Origin: Butyrivibrio sp.
GTDB lineage: Bacteria > Bacillota > Clostridia > Lachnospirales > Lachnospiraceae
Assembly (NCBI GenBank): GCA_015056565.1
Contig: SVGB01000009.1
Span: 7,859-71,858, forward strand
Reading direction: 5' to 3'
DNA: 64,000 nucleotides
Shown: positions 43,656 through 53,378 of the stretch, piece by piece
Layout of the letters: each line of letters starts with the position of its first letter
Numbering within the stretch: position 1 is the stretch's first letter
The notes under the pieces: generated by a model
Databases searched by the model: none
What the model saw: the letters and a program-made list of their open reading frames with translations, nothing else
Told to the model about the DNA's origin: nothing
Program-made: the position numbers and the translations under genes

Positions 43656-44327
43656 ATGCAAAAAAGAATTATATCAGCAATATTATTGGCGCTTGTCTTA
43701 TCAGGATGTGCGCCATCAGGAAAAGAGATCATTCTGACCGATGCGGCAGATACCGCTTCAGTTACAGATGTAGCAGCTTCTGATGAGGCTTTTGCTCAAA
43801 GCAGTAAAGAGCCTTCTGCAGATGCACCTGCTCCTTTGGAAGAAGTCCATAAGGAGATAGAAACAATATTTATATATGTCTGCGGGGCAGTTGAGAAGCC
43901 AGGAGTATATGAACTGCCAGAGGGCAGCCGCATAGTGGACGCTGTAGATGCTTGCGGCGGATTTTCAGATGATGCAGATGAGACTTATGTGAATCTGGCA
44001 GCCAAACTTGATGATGGGATAAAGCTCTTTATTCCAACAATTGAGGAAACCAGGGAGCAGCAAACTTCCACGCAAATAGATACCTTTGATAAAGGCGAAA
44101 GCTCTTTTGACGGAGGTAGTGATAGCAGTAATAGCGGACTTATAAACATAAATCGTGCTACGAAAGAAGAACTTACACTTCTTCCGGGAATTGGCAATAG
44201 TACTGCGGAAAAGATAATTAGCTACAGAGAACAGCATGGATCATTTAAGTCGATAGAGGATATCATGAACGTTTCCGGGATCAAGGATAAGCTTTTTTCC
44301 AAGATCAAGGATCATATAACGGTTTGA
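43656..44327 (+). CDS. comEA: ComEA-like DNA-binding competence protein, lipoprotein form
   Basis: About 223 residues. The lipobox LSGCAP near residue 17 predicts a lipid anchor instead of the usual membrane helix. A SLBB domain (VCGAVEKPGVYELPEGSRI) follows, then a Ser/Gly linker and a double helix-hairpin-helix (ININRATKEELTLLPGIGNS) that binds duplex DNA. It works with ComEC, encoded 3.2 kb downstream on the same strand. AGGAGG sets ATG 43656. Confidence 0.9.
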   Translation: MQKRIISAILLALVLSGCAPSGKEIILTDAADTASVTDVAASDEAFAQSSKEPSADAPAPLEEVHKEIETIFIYVCGAVEKPGVYELPEGSRIVDAVDACGGFSDDADETYVNLAAKLDDGIKLFIPTIEETREQQTSTQIDTFDKGESSFDGGSDSSNSGLININRATKEELTLLPGIGNSTAEKIISYREQHGSFKSIEDIMNVSGIKDKLFSKIKDHITV

Positions 44328-44348
44328 TTAAGATGGAATGGTGATGTT

Positions 44349-45029
44349 ATGAGTAAAAAAGCGCTGGTTGTTGATGATGAAAAGGCAATAGTAAAGGGAA
44401 TCAAGTTCAGCCTGGAACAGGATGACATTGTTGTTGACTGTGCCTATGATGGGCAGGAAGCGCTAGATATGGCAAGAGAGACAGAATATGACATCATCCT
44501 TTTAGATGTTATGCTGCCTAAACTTACAGGATTTGAGGTATGTCAGCAGATCAGGGAGTTTTCAAATGTTCCTATCATAATGCTCACTGCTAAGGGCGAT
44601 GACATGGACAAGATCCTTGGCCTTGAGTACGGCGCTGATGATTACATCACCAAACCTTTTAATATCCTTGAGGTCAAGGCAAGGATCAAGGCTATCATCA
44701 GGAGAACAGTAAGGACTACTGATACAGCCAAGGTTATGACCTTTGGCGATCTTAAGCTCAACGAAGAGTATAGAAGAGTATTTGTTAAGGATAAAGAGAT
44801 CAATGTTACAAGCAGGGAATATGAGCTGCTTGAACTTTTGGCGTCTACACCAGGTAAAACCTATTCCAGAGAGGAACTTCTTGAGACCATCTGGGGAAGC
44901 GATTACCCTGGAGATGAGAGAACCGTAGATGTTCACATCAGAAGACTTAGAGAGAAACTTGAGAATAATCCAAGCGAGCCAAGATATGTTCGCACCAAGT
45001 GGGGCGCTGGATACTATTTCCAGGCATGA
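44349..45029 (+). CDS. OmpR-family response regulator
   Basis: 226 residues with DDE (9-11), phospho-acceptor Asp53, KPF, and a winged helix ending in RTKWGAGYYF. High similarity in style to WalR/PhoP. It pairs with the kinase gene that overlaps or abuts its stop. Confidence 0.93.
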   Translation: MSKKALVVDDEKAIVKGIKFSLEQDDIVVDCAYDGQEALDMARETEYDIILLDVMLPKLTGFEVCQQIREFSNVPIIMLTAKGDDMDKILGLEYGADDYITKPFNILEVKARIKAIIRRTVRTTDTAKVMTFGDLKLNEEYRRVFVKDKEINVTSREYELLELLASTPGKTYSREELLETIWGSDYPGDERTVDVHIRRLREKLENNPSEPRYVRTKWGAGYYFQA

Positions 45030-46528
45030 TTATGGACAAAACTAGTGGTTTTAGGATAAGTGGTATATATAAAAGTCTTAGAGTACGATTCTTTGTGATA
45101 GTTTTCCTGACAGGACTTATTTCCTGTCTTGTTATGCATTCTGTCATTCTGGACAGCTATGAGAATCGTGCAGTCAATGTAAAATCAACTGAGGCACAGA
45201 CGCAGTTGCGTATTCTTGCCAATCACCTCATTGTTTCAAATTACCTTCAGGACACTTCTTCTGAGGTTATTAATGCTGAGCTTGATATGCTGGCCAATTT
45301 GTATGATGGACGTGTGATCGTTATAAACGACGATCTTAAGGTTGTTAAGGACACTTACAATATCAGCCAGGGCAAGACCATAATTTCTGAAGAGGTAGTT
45401 AACTGCTTAAAAACTGGTTCCAAGGGAACTGTATCCAAATATGACCAGGCAAATGGATATATTGAGATCGTTACTCCGATCATCGAAAGTGAAGATATCG
45501 AGGAAGAGGACGTATCTGTTTCTGGTAAGGTAAGCGAAGTGGTCAGAGGCGTTCTGCTTACCAGTGTTTCAACTGAAACAATTGCTGTGACACTGGAAAT
45601 TCTTAGTAGAAGAGCTCAGATACTGGAAGTTGTCATTATCCTTATTATCCTTTTGTTTGCTGCCTGGGTTTCTATCATGCTCCTTAGACCATTCGACAGG
45701 ATCACAACTGCCATCAATGATGTTAAGGCTGGTTATACAGATGAGCCTATTGTGGGACCTAACTATCTGGAGACTGAGCAGATCATCAATGCTTTCAATG
45801 CGCTGCTCAGGCGAATGAAGGTTTTGGACGATTCAAGACAGGAATTTGTTTCCAATGTCTCCCATGAGCTCAAAACTCCTATCACATCAATGAAGGTGCT
45901 TGCAGATTCTCTTTTAGCCCAGGAGGATGTTCCAAATGAGGTCTATAGAGAGTTTATGACTGACATAGGAGCTGAGATTGACAGAGAGGACAAGATCATC
46001 AATGATCTGCTGGCGCTTGTTAAGATGGACAAAAAAGCGTCTGGTCTTAATATAACTTCGGTGGATGTGGTCAATCTTACAGAGATCGTGCTAAAGAGAC
46101 TTCGCCCCATTGCAAGGAAGCACAATATTGAGCTTACCCTTGAGAGCAAAAGAGCGATAACAGCAGAAATTGACGAAGTCAAGATATCTCTGGTAATCAT
46201 GAACCTGGTAGAAAATGCGATCAAATACAATAAGGATGAGGGATGGGTCAAAGTAGAACTTGATGCGGACCATCAGTTTTTCTATGTAAAAGTGATCGAT
46301 TCAGGCTACGGAATTCCTGAGGAGTCACTTGATCACATTTACGAAAGATTCTACAGAGTTGATAAATCAAGGAGCAGAGAGATCGGTGGAACAGGTCTTG
46401 GCCTTTCTATAGCGAGAAATGCTGTGCTTATGCACAGAGGCACCATCGATGTAGAAAGTGTTGTAGACGAAGGAACTACCTTTACAGTCAAGATCCCTCT
46501 TACAAGCACCCTGGCTCTTGCCAAATGA
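45026..46528 (+). CDS. Sensor histidine kinase (WalK/PhoR-like)
   Basis: About 500 residues. Membrane helices near 20-42 and 195-215, an extracytoplasmic sensor of about 150 residues, HAMP, HisKA (NVSHELKTPITSMK) and HATPase (NLVENAIKYN, DSGYGIPEE, GTGLGLSIAR). The start may be ATG 45026 (ATGA overlap) or ATG 45032; neither has a strong ribosome site. Confidence 0.92.
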   Translation: MIMDKTSGFRISGIYKSLRVRFFVIVFLTGLISCLVMHSVILDSYENRAVNVKSTEAQTQLRILANHLIVSNYLQDTSSEVINAELDMLANLYDGRVIVINDDLKVVKDTYNISQGKTIISEEVVNCLKTGSKGTVSKYDQANGYIEIVTPIIESEDIEEEDVSVSGKVSEVVRGVLLTSVSTETIAVTLEILSRRAQILEVVIILIILLFAAWVSIMLLRPFDRITTAINDVKAGYTDEPIVGPNYLETEQIINAFNALLRRMKVLDDSRQEFVSNVSHELKTPITSMKVLADSLLAQEDVPNEVYREFMTDIGAEIDREDKIINDLLALVKMDKKASGLNITSVDVVNLTEIVLKRLRPIARKHNIELTLESKRAITAEIDEVKISLVIMNLVENAIKYNKDEGWVKVELDADHQFFYVKVIDSGYGIPEESLDHIYERFYRVDKSRSREIGGTGLGLSIARNAVLMHRGTIDVESVVDEGTTFTVKIPLTSTLALAK

Positions 46529-46548
46529 TAATTTAGAACGGAACAATT

Positions 46549-47496
46549 ATGAGATTTGGAAATGGTATAAAAAACAGAATAATCTCTTTTGCCATGGCAC
46601 TTACAATGCTAAGCCTTGTGGTCACAGGCTGTCAGAAAAAGGAAGCAGTAAATCCTGACTCATTTAAGATCTTCTATGTCAACAATTCTGAGACAGGGAT
46701 CATGGCTGTGGACTATGCGATACAAAGCGATAAGTCGGATATCGATGCAGTTATTTCAGAACTGATCGAGCAGCTTGGAACCATGAGTGAGAGAAGGCAG
46801 TACGAGGCTCCCCTTACCGGAGAAGTCAATCTTATTGGGTACACAATTGCCGATAAGCTCCTTACTCTTAATTTTGATACCAGATATCTTGATATTGGAA
46901 GGACAGTGGAGGTTCTGGACAGAGCAGCTATAGTAAGGACTTTTACCCAGCTTGATGATATTGAATATGTAAGTTTCCAGGTGGAGGGCGCTCCGCTTAC
47001 AGATCACTATGGGAATATCATTGGCAATATGTCAGCAGATACATTCATCTTCAATGTTGGTAATGAGATAAATACTTACGAGAAGGTTGAGCTTAAGCTG
47101 TACTTTGCCAACGAAACAGGAGATAAGCTTGTCCCTGTGTACAGATCTGTTGTGTATAACAGTAACATCTCTATGGAAAGACTGGCGGTAGAGCAGATAA
47201 TAAGCGGACCTAACACTGATATCTGTTTCCCGACCATATCAAAAGACAGCAAAATTAACAGCATAAGCGTCAAGGATGGAGTTTGCTATATAGACTTTGA
47301 CGCAGCTTTTTTAAGTGAGCCTTATAATGTCACTGCACAGGTGGCTCTTTATTCCCTTGTAAATACAATTGCAGAGTTCTCTGATGTTAATAAAGTGGCT
47401 TTTTCAGTAAATGGAAATTCCACCTTTACCTTCATGGATTTTTCCATCTCAGGACCTTACGAGAGAAACCTGGATATAATTGAGGACTCTAACTGA
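46549..47496 (+). CDS. GerMN-domain lipoprotein
   Basis: 315 residues. The lipobox VTGCQ (about 25-29) predicts a lipoprotein. Two GerMN domains follow (about 60-165 and 190-300; second with VCYIDFDAAFL). GerMN proteins occur in sporulation/germination (GerM) and, next to kinases, in envelope sensing as with LpqB. Position after the kinase suggests an envelope partner of the two-component system. Confidence 0.87.
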   Translation: MRFGNGIKNRIISFAMALTMLSLVVTGCQKKEAVNPDSFKIFYVNNSETGIMAVDYAIQSDKSDIDAVISELIEQLGTMSERRQYEAPLTGEVNLIGYTIADKLLTLNFDTRYLDIGRTVEVLDRAAIVRTFTQLDDIEYVSFQVEGAPLTDHYGNIIGNMSADTFIFNVGNEINTYEKVELKLYFANETGDKLVPVYRSVVYNSNISMERLAVEQIISGPNTDICFPTISKDSKINSISVKDGVCYIDFDAAFLSEPYNVTAQVALYSLVNTIAEFSDVNKVAFSVNGNSTFTFMDFSISGPYERNLDIIEDSN

Positions 47497-47513
47497 TATA
47501 GGAGTTATAATAT

Positions 47514-49925
47514 TTGAAACGACCGTTGTGCCTTCTGGCAATTCTAGTGACGGTAGCTGCATTTTTTCTAAATGTCTTTAAATACAGTAGTGTCATAGCA
47601 GAAAATGGCCCTTCCGACAAGAGCTATATGGAACTTGTTGGAAAGGTCCAGAACAAGGAACTTAAAAAGGACTTATCTGGCAATGACATTTCTGTGATCT
47701 ATCTTATTCCGACTGGACAGGAAAATAGGGACTTTGAGATGGTCCAATGTTATCTGGATCCTTCTATGAGTCTGGCCCCATCAATAGGAGAGTATGTAAG
47801 AGTTTGCGGCAAGGTAAAAACATTCTCTCGTCCAACCAATCCTGGGGAGTTCGACAGCTACCTGTATTATTCCACACTGAAAATTTCATATAGGCTTACA
47901 GGTACTACTATCCTTGAAACTGGTGGAAAGAAAAGCCTTTACAAAGAAAGCCTTTACCAGGTAAAGATCTTTTTTGAAGGGGCTCTTGATAAGATACTAT
48001 CTGAAAAAGATTCCTCCATCATGAAGGCGATGATCCTAGGAGACAGGGCTTTTATCGATGAAGAGACTAAGGATATGTATAAAAACAGTGGTATTATGCA
48101 TACTCTGGCGGTGTCAGGTCTTCACATTTCTATTATTGGAATGGGACTATACAGACTCTTAAAAGCATTAATGGAGGTACTGCTTGGATTTGTGCGCCTT
48201 AAGCTGCCTGGAGGGAAAAGGACGATGCTATCTGGCTTTTTTTGGAAAGGGTTGCCTACGGGGATAGCTATACTTGTAATGTACTCCTATGGCATTATGT
48301 GCGGAATGGGATCTTCATCATTCAGGGCAATATGCATGTTTATAATAAGATTGCTGGCGCCTATGGCAGGAAGAACCTATGATGTCCTCAGTGCACTTTC
48401 AGTGGCAGCAATACTGCTTTTGCTGGATCAGCCTCTTTACCTGTACAACAGCGGCTTTTTGTTTTCGTTTGGAGCAGTTGTCGGACTTACGGTGATAAAA
48501 CCTGCACTCAGGCCAATGGGGCATTATACCGCAGATAAGATCAGGTTTGTAGACGACAGGGAAAATGATACGCTTATTACCTTTATCAAGGACTATGTGC
48601 TAAAAACAATTGATGCTCTTTGCACGGGACTTGCAATAATGCTGGCAACACTACCTGTCTACGCTATGTTTTACTACACTTATCCTGTACATTCTATTTT
48701 ACTGAACCTTCTGGTAATACCTCTTATGACAATCCTTATGCTTGCTGGAATACTGGCGATGCTTCTTGGGGCGATAATTCCCTTTCTTGGATATGTTCCA
48801 GGCTTTTTGGTCCATGTGATCTTGTACTTTTATAAGGTGATCAGTTCATTTGAAACTGTGAATGGCAGTTTTACCTGGTACATGGGACACTCTGACAGCT
48901 ATCAGGTTGTTTTATACCTGGCACTGATTGTTGGATTTCTTGCTTTTTCCAACCTGTTTACAGGGGATAAAGATATAAAGATCGCAGGAACTTTGCTTAA
49001 GCTATCACCCAAAAAACTGGATGCGCTAAGGCTCTTAATCCTTGTAACTGGAATAGTGGTACTGACTTTCAGAAATGATCCTGAACTTGAGATCAACATG
49101 ATAGATGTAGGGCAGGGGGACGGAATTGTAATTTCCTGTGAGGGAAAACATCTGCTTATTGATGGTGGCAGTACCTCAAAAAAGAATGTTGGTAAGTATC
49201 AGATCATTCCGTTTCTTAAATACAAGGGCATTGGAAAGCTCGACGCTGTGGTTCTTACCCATGAGGATTTAGATCATCTGAGCGGGATATTGGAGATAAT
49301 GGATGACATGGAAAAGGGCGGAATAAAGATCCTAAAGGTGATTCTGCCGGAGGTATCTGAAAGCTCAAGAGGAGAAGCTTATCACAGGTTAGAAAACAGG
49401 GCAAAAGAGCTGTCTATTCCGGTGCTATATATCAATAAGGGAGAAGAATTTGATCTTGGAAGTGCACATTTTACATGCCTTAACCCGGAAGCAGACATGA
49501 GCACACGGAGCGCTAATGCCTATTCAACTGTACTGTATATGGAGTATCAAAGAAATGCAGTATTAAGGAAGAGCGGCGCGAGAGTATTTAAAGCTCTTTT
49601 TACCGGCGATGTGGAAGAAAACGGTCAGGAATGTCTGAAAAGAGTTCTTTTAATGAACCCTGAAAAATACAAGGATATCAATATTCTTAAGGTGGCTCAT
49701 CATGGTTCACAGTACACTACAGATGAGGAGTTTCTTAAGATTATAGATCCTGATGTTGCACTGATATCCTGCGGAAAGGACAATTCCTATGGTCATCCTC
49801 ACAAGGAGCTTATTGACAGGCTCAAACACTATGGCGCAGAGATATATAGAACTGATACAGGAGGGGAGATAAATATCACGATAGATAATGATAAGATCAT
49901 CCTGAAACAATATTTGGAAGAATAA
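47514..49925 (+). CDS. comEC: ComEC/Rec2 DNA-uptake channel with metallo-beta-lactamase-like domain
   Basis: 803 residues. N-terminal helices and OB-like region, competence domain (LGDRAFIDEETKDMYKNSGIMH, in two parts, and the LAVSGLHI motif), multiple helices to about 510, then an MBL-fold domain with MIDVGQGDG and LTHEDLDHLSG, likely a nuclease. The start is TTG at 47514, nine bases after AGGAG. It forms the single-strand DNA channel. Confidence 0.93.
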   Translation: MKRPLCLLAILVTVAAFFLNVFKYSSVIAENGPSDKSYMELVGKVQNKELKKDLSGNDISVIYLIPTGQENRDFEMVQCYLDPSMSLAPSIGEYVRVCGKVKTFSRPTNPGEFDSYLYYSTLKISYRLTGTTILETGGKKSLYKESLYQVKIFFEGALDKILSEKDSSIMKAMILGDRAFIDEETKDMYKNSGIMHTLAVSGLHISIIGMGLYRLLKALMEVLLGFVRLKLPGGKRTMLSGFFWKGLPTGIAILVMYSYGIMCGMGSSSFRAICMFIIRLLAPMAGRTYDVLSALSVAAILLLLDQPLYLYNSGFLFSFGAVVGLTVIKPALRPMGHYTADKIRFVDDRENDTLITFIKDYVLKTIDALCTGLAIMLATLPVYAMFYYTYPVHSILLNLLVIPLMTILMLAGILAMLLGAIIPFLGYVPGFLVHVILYFYKVISSFETVNGSFTWYMGHSDSYQVVLYLALIVGFLAFSNLFTGDKDIKIAGTLLKLSPKKLDALRLLILVTGIVVLTFRNDPELEINMIDVGQGDGIVISCEGKHLLIDGGSTSKKNVGKYQIIPFLKYKGIGKLDAVVLTHEDLDHLSGILEIMDDMEKGGIKILKVILPEVSESSRGEAYHRLENRAKELSIPVLYINKGEEFDLGSAHFTCLNPEADMSTRSANAYSTVLYMEYQRNAVLRKSGARVFKALFTGDVEENGQECLKRVLLMNPEKYKDINILKVAHHGSQYTTDEEFLKIIDPDVALISCGKDNSYGHPHKELIDRLKHYGAEIYRTDTGGEINITIDNDKIILKQYLEE

Positions 49926-49963
49926 AAAACGGAACTATGAAGATCATTCATAGTCCCGTTTGG
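49926..49963. terminator. Bidirectional terminator between comEC and nrdD
   Basis: The inverted repeat AACGG-AACTATGAA / TTCATAGT-CCCGTT has a short loop and A/T runs at both ends. It serves two convergent genes. Confidence 0.8.
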
Positions 49964-49973
49964 CTTATTAGGT

Positions 49974-52382
49974 TTATGATACCTGACTGTTCTGAATCCA
50001 GGATTTGATGTCTGATACACCAAGTACCTTCTGGAATCTATCTCCCTCCTGAATTACAAGAGTAGGAGCCTGCATGATTCCAAACTTTTCAACAAGTTCA
50101 GGATGCTCATTGGCATCAAGTGTCTTGTAGACTACTCCGGCCTTGTCCAGGAGTGATCCGGCAATCTTGCAGTTAGGGCAGGTGGTTGTCTTAAAGAGCA
50201 TCACTGTGCCGCCTGTAACATTAGATCCGCTGTTGCTTGATTCAGTGTTTGACTTCTTAACAGCTGCTTCTACGAAGCTGATCTTCTTTGGACCTTCGTG
50301 AGTAAGGTGAGAGTTGCCAATGTTATAAACTCGTCTGTCCTTGTATTCCTGAGCCTTACCGTCATTCCAGTTAGCAACAGGGCGGTAGTAGCCGGTAATT
50401 CGGCTGTAAACTTCTGTTTTGGCTCCGCAGTGTGGGCAAACAGCCTGCTCCCCTGAAAGATATCCGTGCTCCTTACAAACTGAATAAGTAGGAGACATGG
50501 TGTAGTAAGGAAGCTTGTAGTTCTCAGCAATCTTGCGTACGAGGCTTGCAGCTGACTTCCAATCAGGAAGCTTCTCCCCAAGGAAGGCATGGAATACTGT
50601 TCCTGATGTGTAAAGTGTCTGGAGCTCATCCTGAATATCAAGTGCAGAGAAAATATCCTCTGTATAGCCAACAGGAAGGTGTGAAGAGTTGGTGTAATAA
50701 GGAGTTCCATTCATATTGGCTGTTATGATATCCGGATACATCTCTTTGTCGTGCTTAGCAAAGCGGTAAGTGGTGGACTCTGCAGGTGTTGCTTCAAGGT
50801 TAAAGAGCTCGCCTTCATACATGGTCTGATAGTCAGACAGGCGCTCTCTCATGTGGTTCAATACCAGCTTTGAAAACTCTACAGTCTTAGGATTGGTCAT
50901 GTCTACACCAAGCCAGTTAGCGTTAAGACCAACTTCGTTCATGCCAATGAGTCCGATAGTAGAGAAGTGGTTATCAAATCCGCCAAGATATCTCTTGGTG
51001 TATGGGTACAGACCCTGTTCAAGGAGCTTGTTGATGACCTGTCTCTTGGTGTGAAGACTTCTTGCAGCAACATCCATAAGGTGATCAAGTCTCTTGAAGA
51101 AATCTTCCTGATCCTTAGCAAGGTAAGCAATCCTTGGCATGTTGATGGTTACTACTCCGATAGAGCCAGTAGATTCACCAGATCCAAAGAAACCACCTGA
51201 TTTTTTACGGAGCTCTCTAAGGTCGAGACGAAGTCTGCAGCACATACTTCTTACATCAGAAGGCTCCATGTCAGAGTTGATGTAATTTGAGAAGTAAGGA
51301 GTGCCATACTTGGCTGTCATTTCAAACAGGAGCTTGTTGTTCTCTGTTTCGCTCCAATCAAAATCACGTGTTATAGAATATGTTGGGATAGGATACTGGA
51401 ATCCACGTCCGTTGGCATCACCCTCGATCATGATCTCGATGAATGCCTTGTTGACCATATCCATTTCCTTCTGGCAATCGCCATAGGTGAAATCAAGTTC
51501 TTTTCCACCAACGATGCAGTTTAAGTTCTTTAAGTCGTTAGGTACAGTCCAGTCAAGGGTAATGTTAGAAAATGGAGCCTGGGTTCCCCAACGGCTTGGA
51601 GTATTGACGCCGTATACAAAGGACTGGATGCACTGCTTAACCTCTTTATAGGAGAGGTTATCCACTTTAACAAAAGGTGCAAGGTAGGTATCGAATGAAG
51701 AGAATGCCTGAGCGCCAGCCCATTCATTCTGCATAATACCAAGGAAGTTTACCATCTGGTTGCAGAGAGTGGAAAGATGTCCGGCTGGTGAAGATGTGAT
51801 CTTGCCTGGAACTCCACCAAGACCTTCCTGGATAAGCTGCTTGAGACTCCAGCCTGCGCAGTAGCCTGTAAGCATTGAAAGATCATGAATATGTATAGCA
51901 GCACTTCTGTGAGCGTTTGCTATTTCATCGTCATAAACTTCTGAAAGCCAGTAATTGGCTGTGATGGCGCCAGAATTAGAAAGAATGAGTCCACCTACAG
52001 AATATGTGACAGTAGAGTTCTCTTTAACACGCCAGTCATTGATCTTAAGGTAATCGTCAACGATATCTTTGTAGTTTAAAAGCGCAGAGTTAACGTTACG
52101 TACCTTCTCACGCTGCTTACGATATAGGATATAAGCTTTGGAAACATCAGAATATCCAGACTCGGAAAGGACCTTCTCGACACTGTCCTGGATCTCCTCG
52201 ACAGTGATCTTGCCATCCTTAACCTTGGATTCGAAATCTGAAGCTACTCGAAGAGAGATGAGATCTATCACGCTTGAGTGATAATCTTTTTCAAGAGCGA
52301 CAAATGCTTTTGTGATGGCTGCAGATATTTTTGCGATATTAAACTCCGCAATTGTGCCATCTCTTTTGACAACCTGGTACAT
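49974..52382 (-). CDS. nrdD: Anaerobic ribonucleoside-triphosphate reductase with C-terminal glutaredoxin-like domain
   Basis: 802 residues. ATP-cone (1-90), large glycyl-radical barrel, a zinc-type cysteine cluster (CKEHG... CPHCG) and the radical site RITGYYRPV followed by WNDGK. After about residue 715 a glutaredoxin/thioredoxin-like domain is fused, with redox motif CPNC (Cys735, Cys738) and QAPTLVI (cis-Pro). The fused domain could re-reduce the active site, as expected for the thioredoxin-dependent NrdD branch. Activated by the radical-SAM protein encoded upstream. Confidence 0.93.
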   Translation of the reverse strand: MYQVVKRDGTIAEFNIAKISAAITKAFVALEKDYHSSVIDLISLRVASDFESKVKDGKITVEEIQDSVEKVLSESGYSDVSKAYILYRKQREKVRNVNSALLNYKDIVDDYLKINDWRVKENSTVTYSVGGLILSNSGAITANYWLSEVYDDEIANAHRSAAIHIHDLSMLTGYCAGWSLKQLIQEGLGGVPGKITSSPAGHLSTLCNQMVNFLGIMQNEWAGAQAFSSFDTYLAPFVKVDNLSYKEVKQCIQSFVYGVNTPSRWGTQAPFSNITLDWTVPNDLKNLNCIVGGKELDFTYGDCQKEMDMVNKAFIEIMIEGDANGRGFQYPIPTYSITRDFDWSETENNKLLFEMTAKYGTPYFSNYINSDMEPSDVRSMCCRLRLDLRELRKKSGGFFGSGESTGSIGVVTINMPRIAYLAKDQEDFFKRLDHLMDVAARSLHTKRQVINKLLEQGLYPYTKRYLGGFDNHFSTIGLIGMNEVGLNANWLGVDMTNPKTVEFSKLVLNHMRERLSDYQTMYEGELFNLEATPAESTTYRFAKHDKEMYPDIITANMNGTPYYTNSSHLPVGYTEDIFSALDIQDELQTLYTSGTVFHAFLGEKLPDWKSAASLVRKIAENYKLPYYTMSPTYSVCKEHGYLSGEQAVCPHCGAKTEVYSRITGYYRPVANWNDGKAQEYKDRRVYNIGNSHLTHEGPKKISFVEAAVKKSNTESSNSGSNVTGGTVMLFKTTTCPNCKIAGSLLDKAGVVYKTLDANEHPELVEKFGIMQAPTLVIQEGDRFQKVLGVSDIKSWIQNSQVS

Positions 52383-52444
52383 AAAAACCCCCCTTACAAT
52401 ACATACGATGAATATAAATATACGATATCACAAGAGGCGATGGT

Positions 52445-52491
52445 CGTCAATATATAGATAGTGATATTTAATCAGACACAAGATATAGTGG
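52445..52491 (-). promoter_or_regulatory. Two NrdR-like boxes upstream of nrdD
   Basis: ACACAAGATATAGTGG (52476-52491) and a second site with core CAATATATAG (within 52445-52460) start 31 bases apart. NrdR boxes are 16-bp AT-rich palindromes of the ACAC...GTGT type spaced about three helical turns. On the minus strand the second box includes TTGACG, a good -35 for nrdD. Confidence 0.7.
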
Positions 52492-52584
52492 TTTAAAAAG
52501 ATTGAGACCATAGCTTATCATTATAGCGTTCGTTATTCCTCGGGAAAAAACTATGGTCAAAAAGCAGTAAAATAGCGGGATGGA

Positions 52585-53280
52585 TTAATCAGATACACCT
52601 CTAAGGAGCGCGGAATCAACATCTTTTTTTACTATCTCTAAAAAGGCTTCCATATCCTCGTTTTTGGGGGCATAAAGTTCTTTTCCGGGAACTGTATCCC
52701 GCATGGTGAACTGCTGCAGGTAATAAGCCTTTGCGCCCTGTATCATAGCACCGATCCGCTCAAAGTCCTCCTTATCATGGAGACCACCAACAACAGTTGT
52801 TCTAAACTCGTAGTCCACTCCGGAATTCATAATGACTGATATGCTTCTTTTGATAATTGAGGTGTCTATACCATCAAATCCCGTAGTTACAGGGTATTTC
52901 TCTAATGAGTTTTTGATATCCATTGCTATGTAATCGAGAAGTCCCTGGTCAATAAGGCTTTTGAGCATATCCGGATGATAACCATTTGTGTCCAGCTTTA
53001 CCCTGTAGCCCATTTCCCTGATCTTTCTTATAAACACATCAATATCTTTATGGAGCAGAGGCTCTCCGCCTGATATGCATACTCCGTCCAGGAGTCCTTT
53101 TCTTTTGCCTAGAAATGCAAAAAACTCTTCATCGTCCATTGCAGGCTTTGCTGTGCCATCCACCAGTTCATAGTTGTGGCAGTAGGGGCACTTAAAGTCA
53201 CATCCATTTAGGAATACAGTACAGGCGACAAGTCCTGGATAATCAAGAAGAGTCATTTTCTGAAGACCATATATCAACAT
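52585..53280 (-). CDS. nrdG: Anaerobic ribonucleotide reductase activating protein (radical SAM)
   Basis: About 232 residues. Radical-SAM cluster CDFKCPYC (CxxxCxxC), GGEP motif (ISGGEPLL). It installs the glycyl radical on NrdD. The YGLQKMTLLDYPG start is typical of the NrdG2-type subfamily found with clostridial NrdD. Met at 53280 follows GGGAG; the longer frame to 53334 is rejected. Confidence 0.92.
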   Translation of the reverse strand: MLIYGLQKMTLLDYPGLVACTVFLNGCDFKCPYCHNYELVDGTAKPAMDDEEFFAFLGKRKGLLDGVCISGGEPLLHKDIDVFIRKIREMGYRVKLDTNGYHPDMLKSLIDQGLLDYIAMDIKNSLEKYPVTTGFDGIDTSIIKRSISVIMNSGVDYEFRTTVVGGLHDKEDFERIGAMIQGAKAYYLQQFTMRDTVPGKELYAPKNEDMEAFLEIVKKDVDSALLRGVSD

Positions 53281-53378
53281 TTTGTGTCTCCCTTCGAAAC
53301 GTTCATAACTTTTTGGGCAGATATAGTATATCAAAAAACATCATTTATATGTTAACATATAAGTCGAGGTGCTTTTGT

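Noticed and set aside
52507-52556. Inverted repeat GACCATAG/CTATGGTC between nrdG and nrdD as a terminator
   Set aside because: The loop is too long (over 30 bases) and the T-run is poor; it may be chance.
53281-53334. Upstream extension of nrdG
   Set aside because: It would overlap the holA promoter, and GGGAG fits Met 53280.
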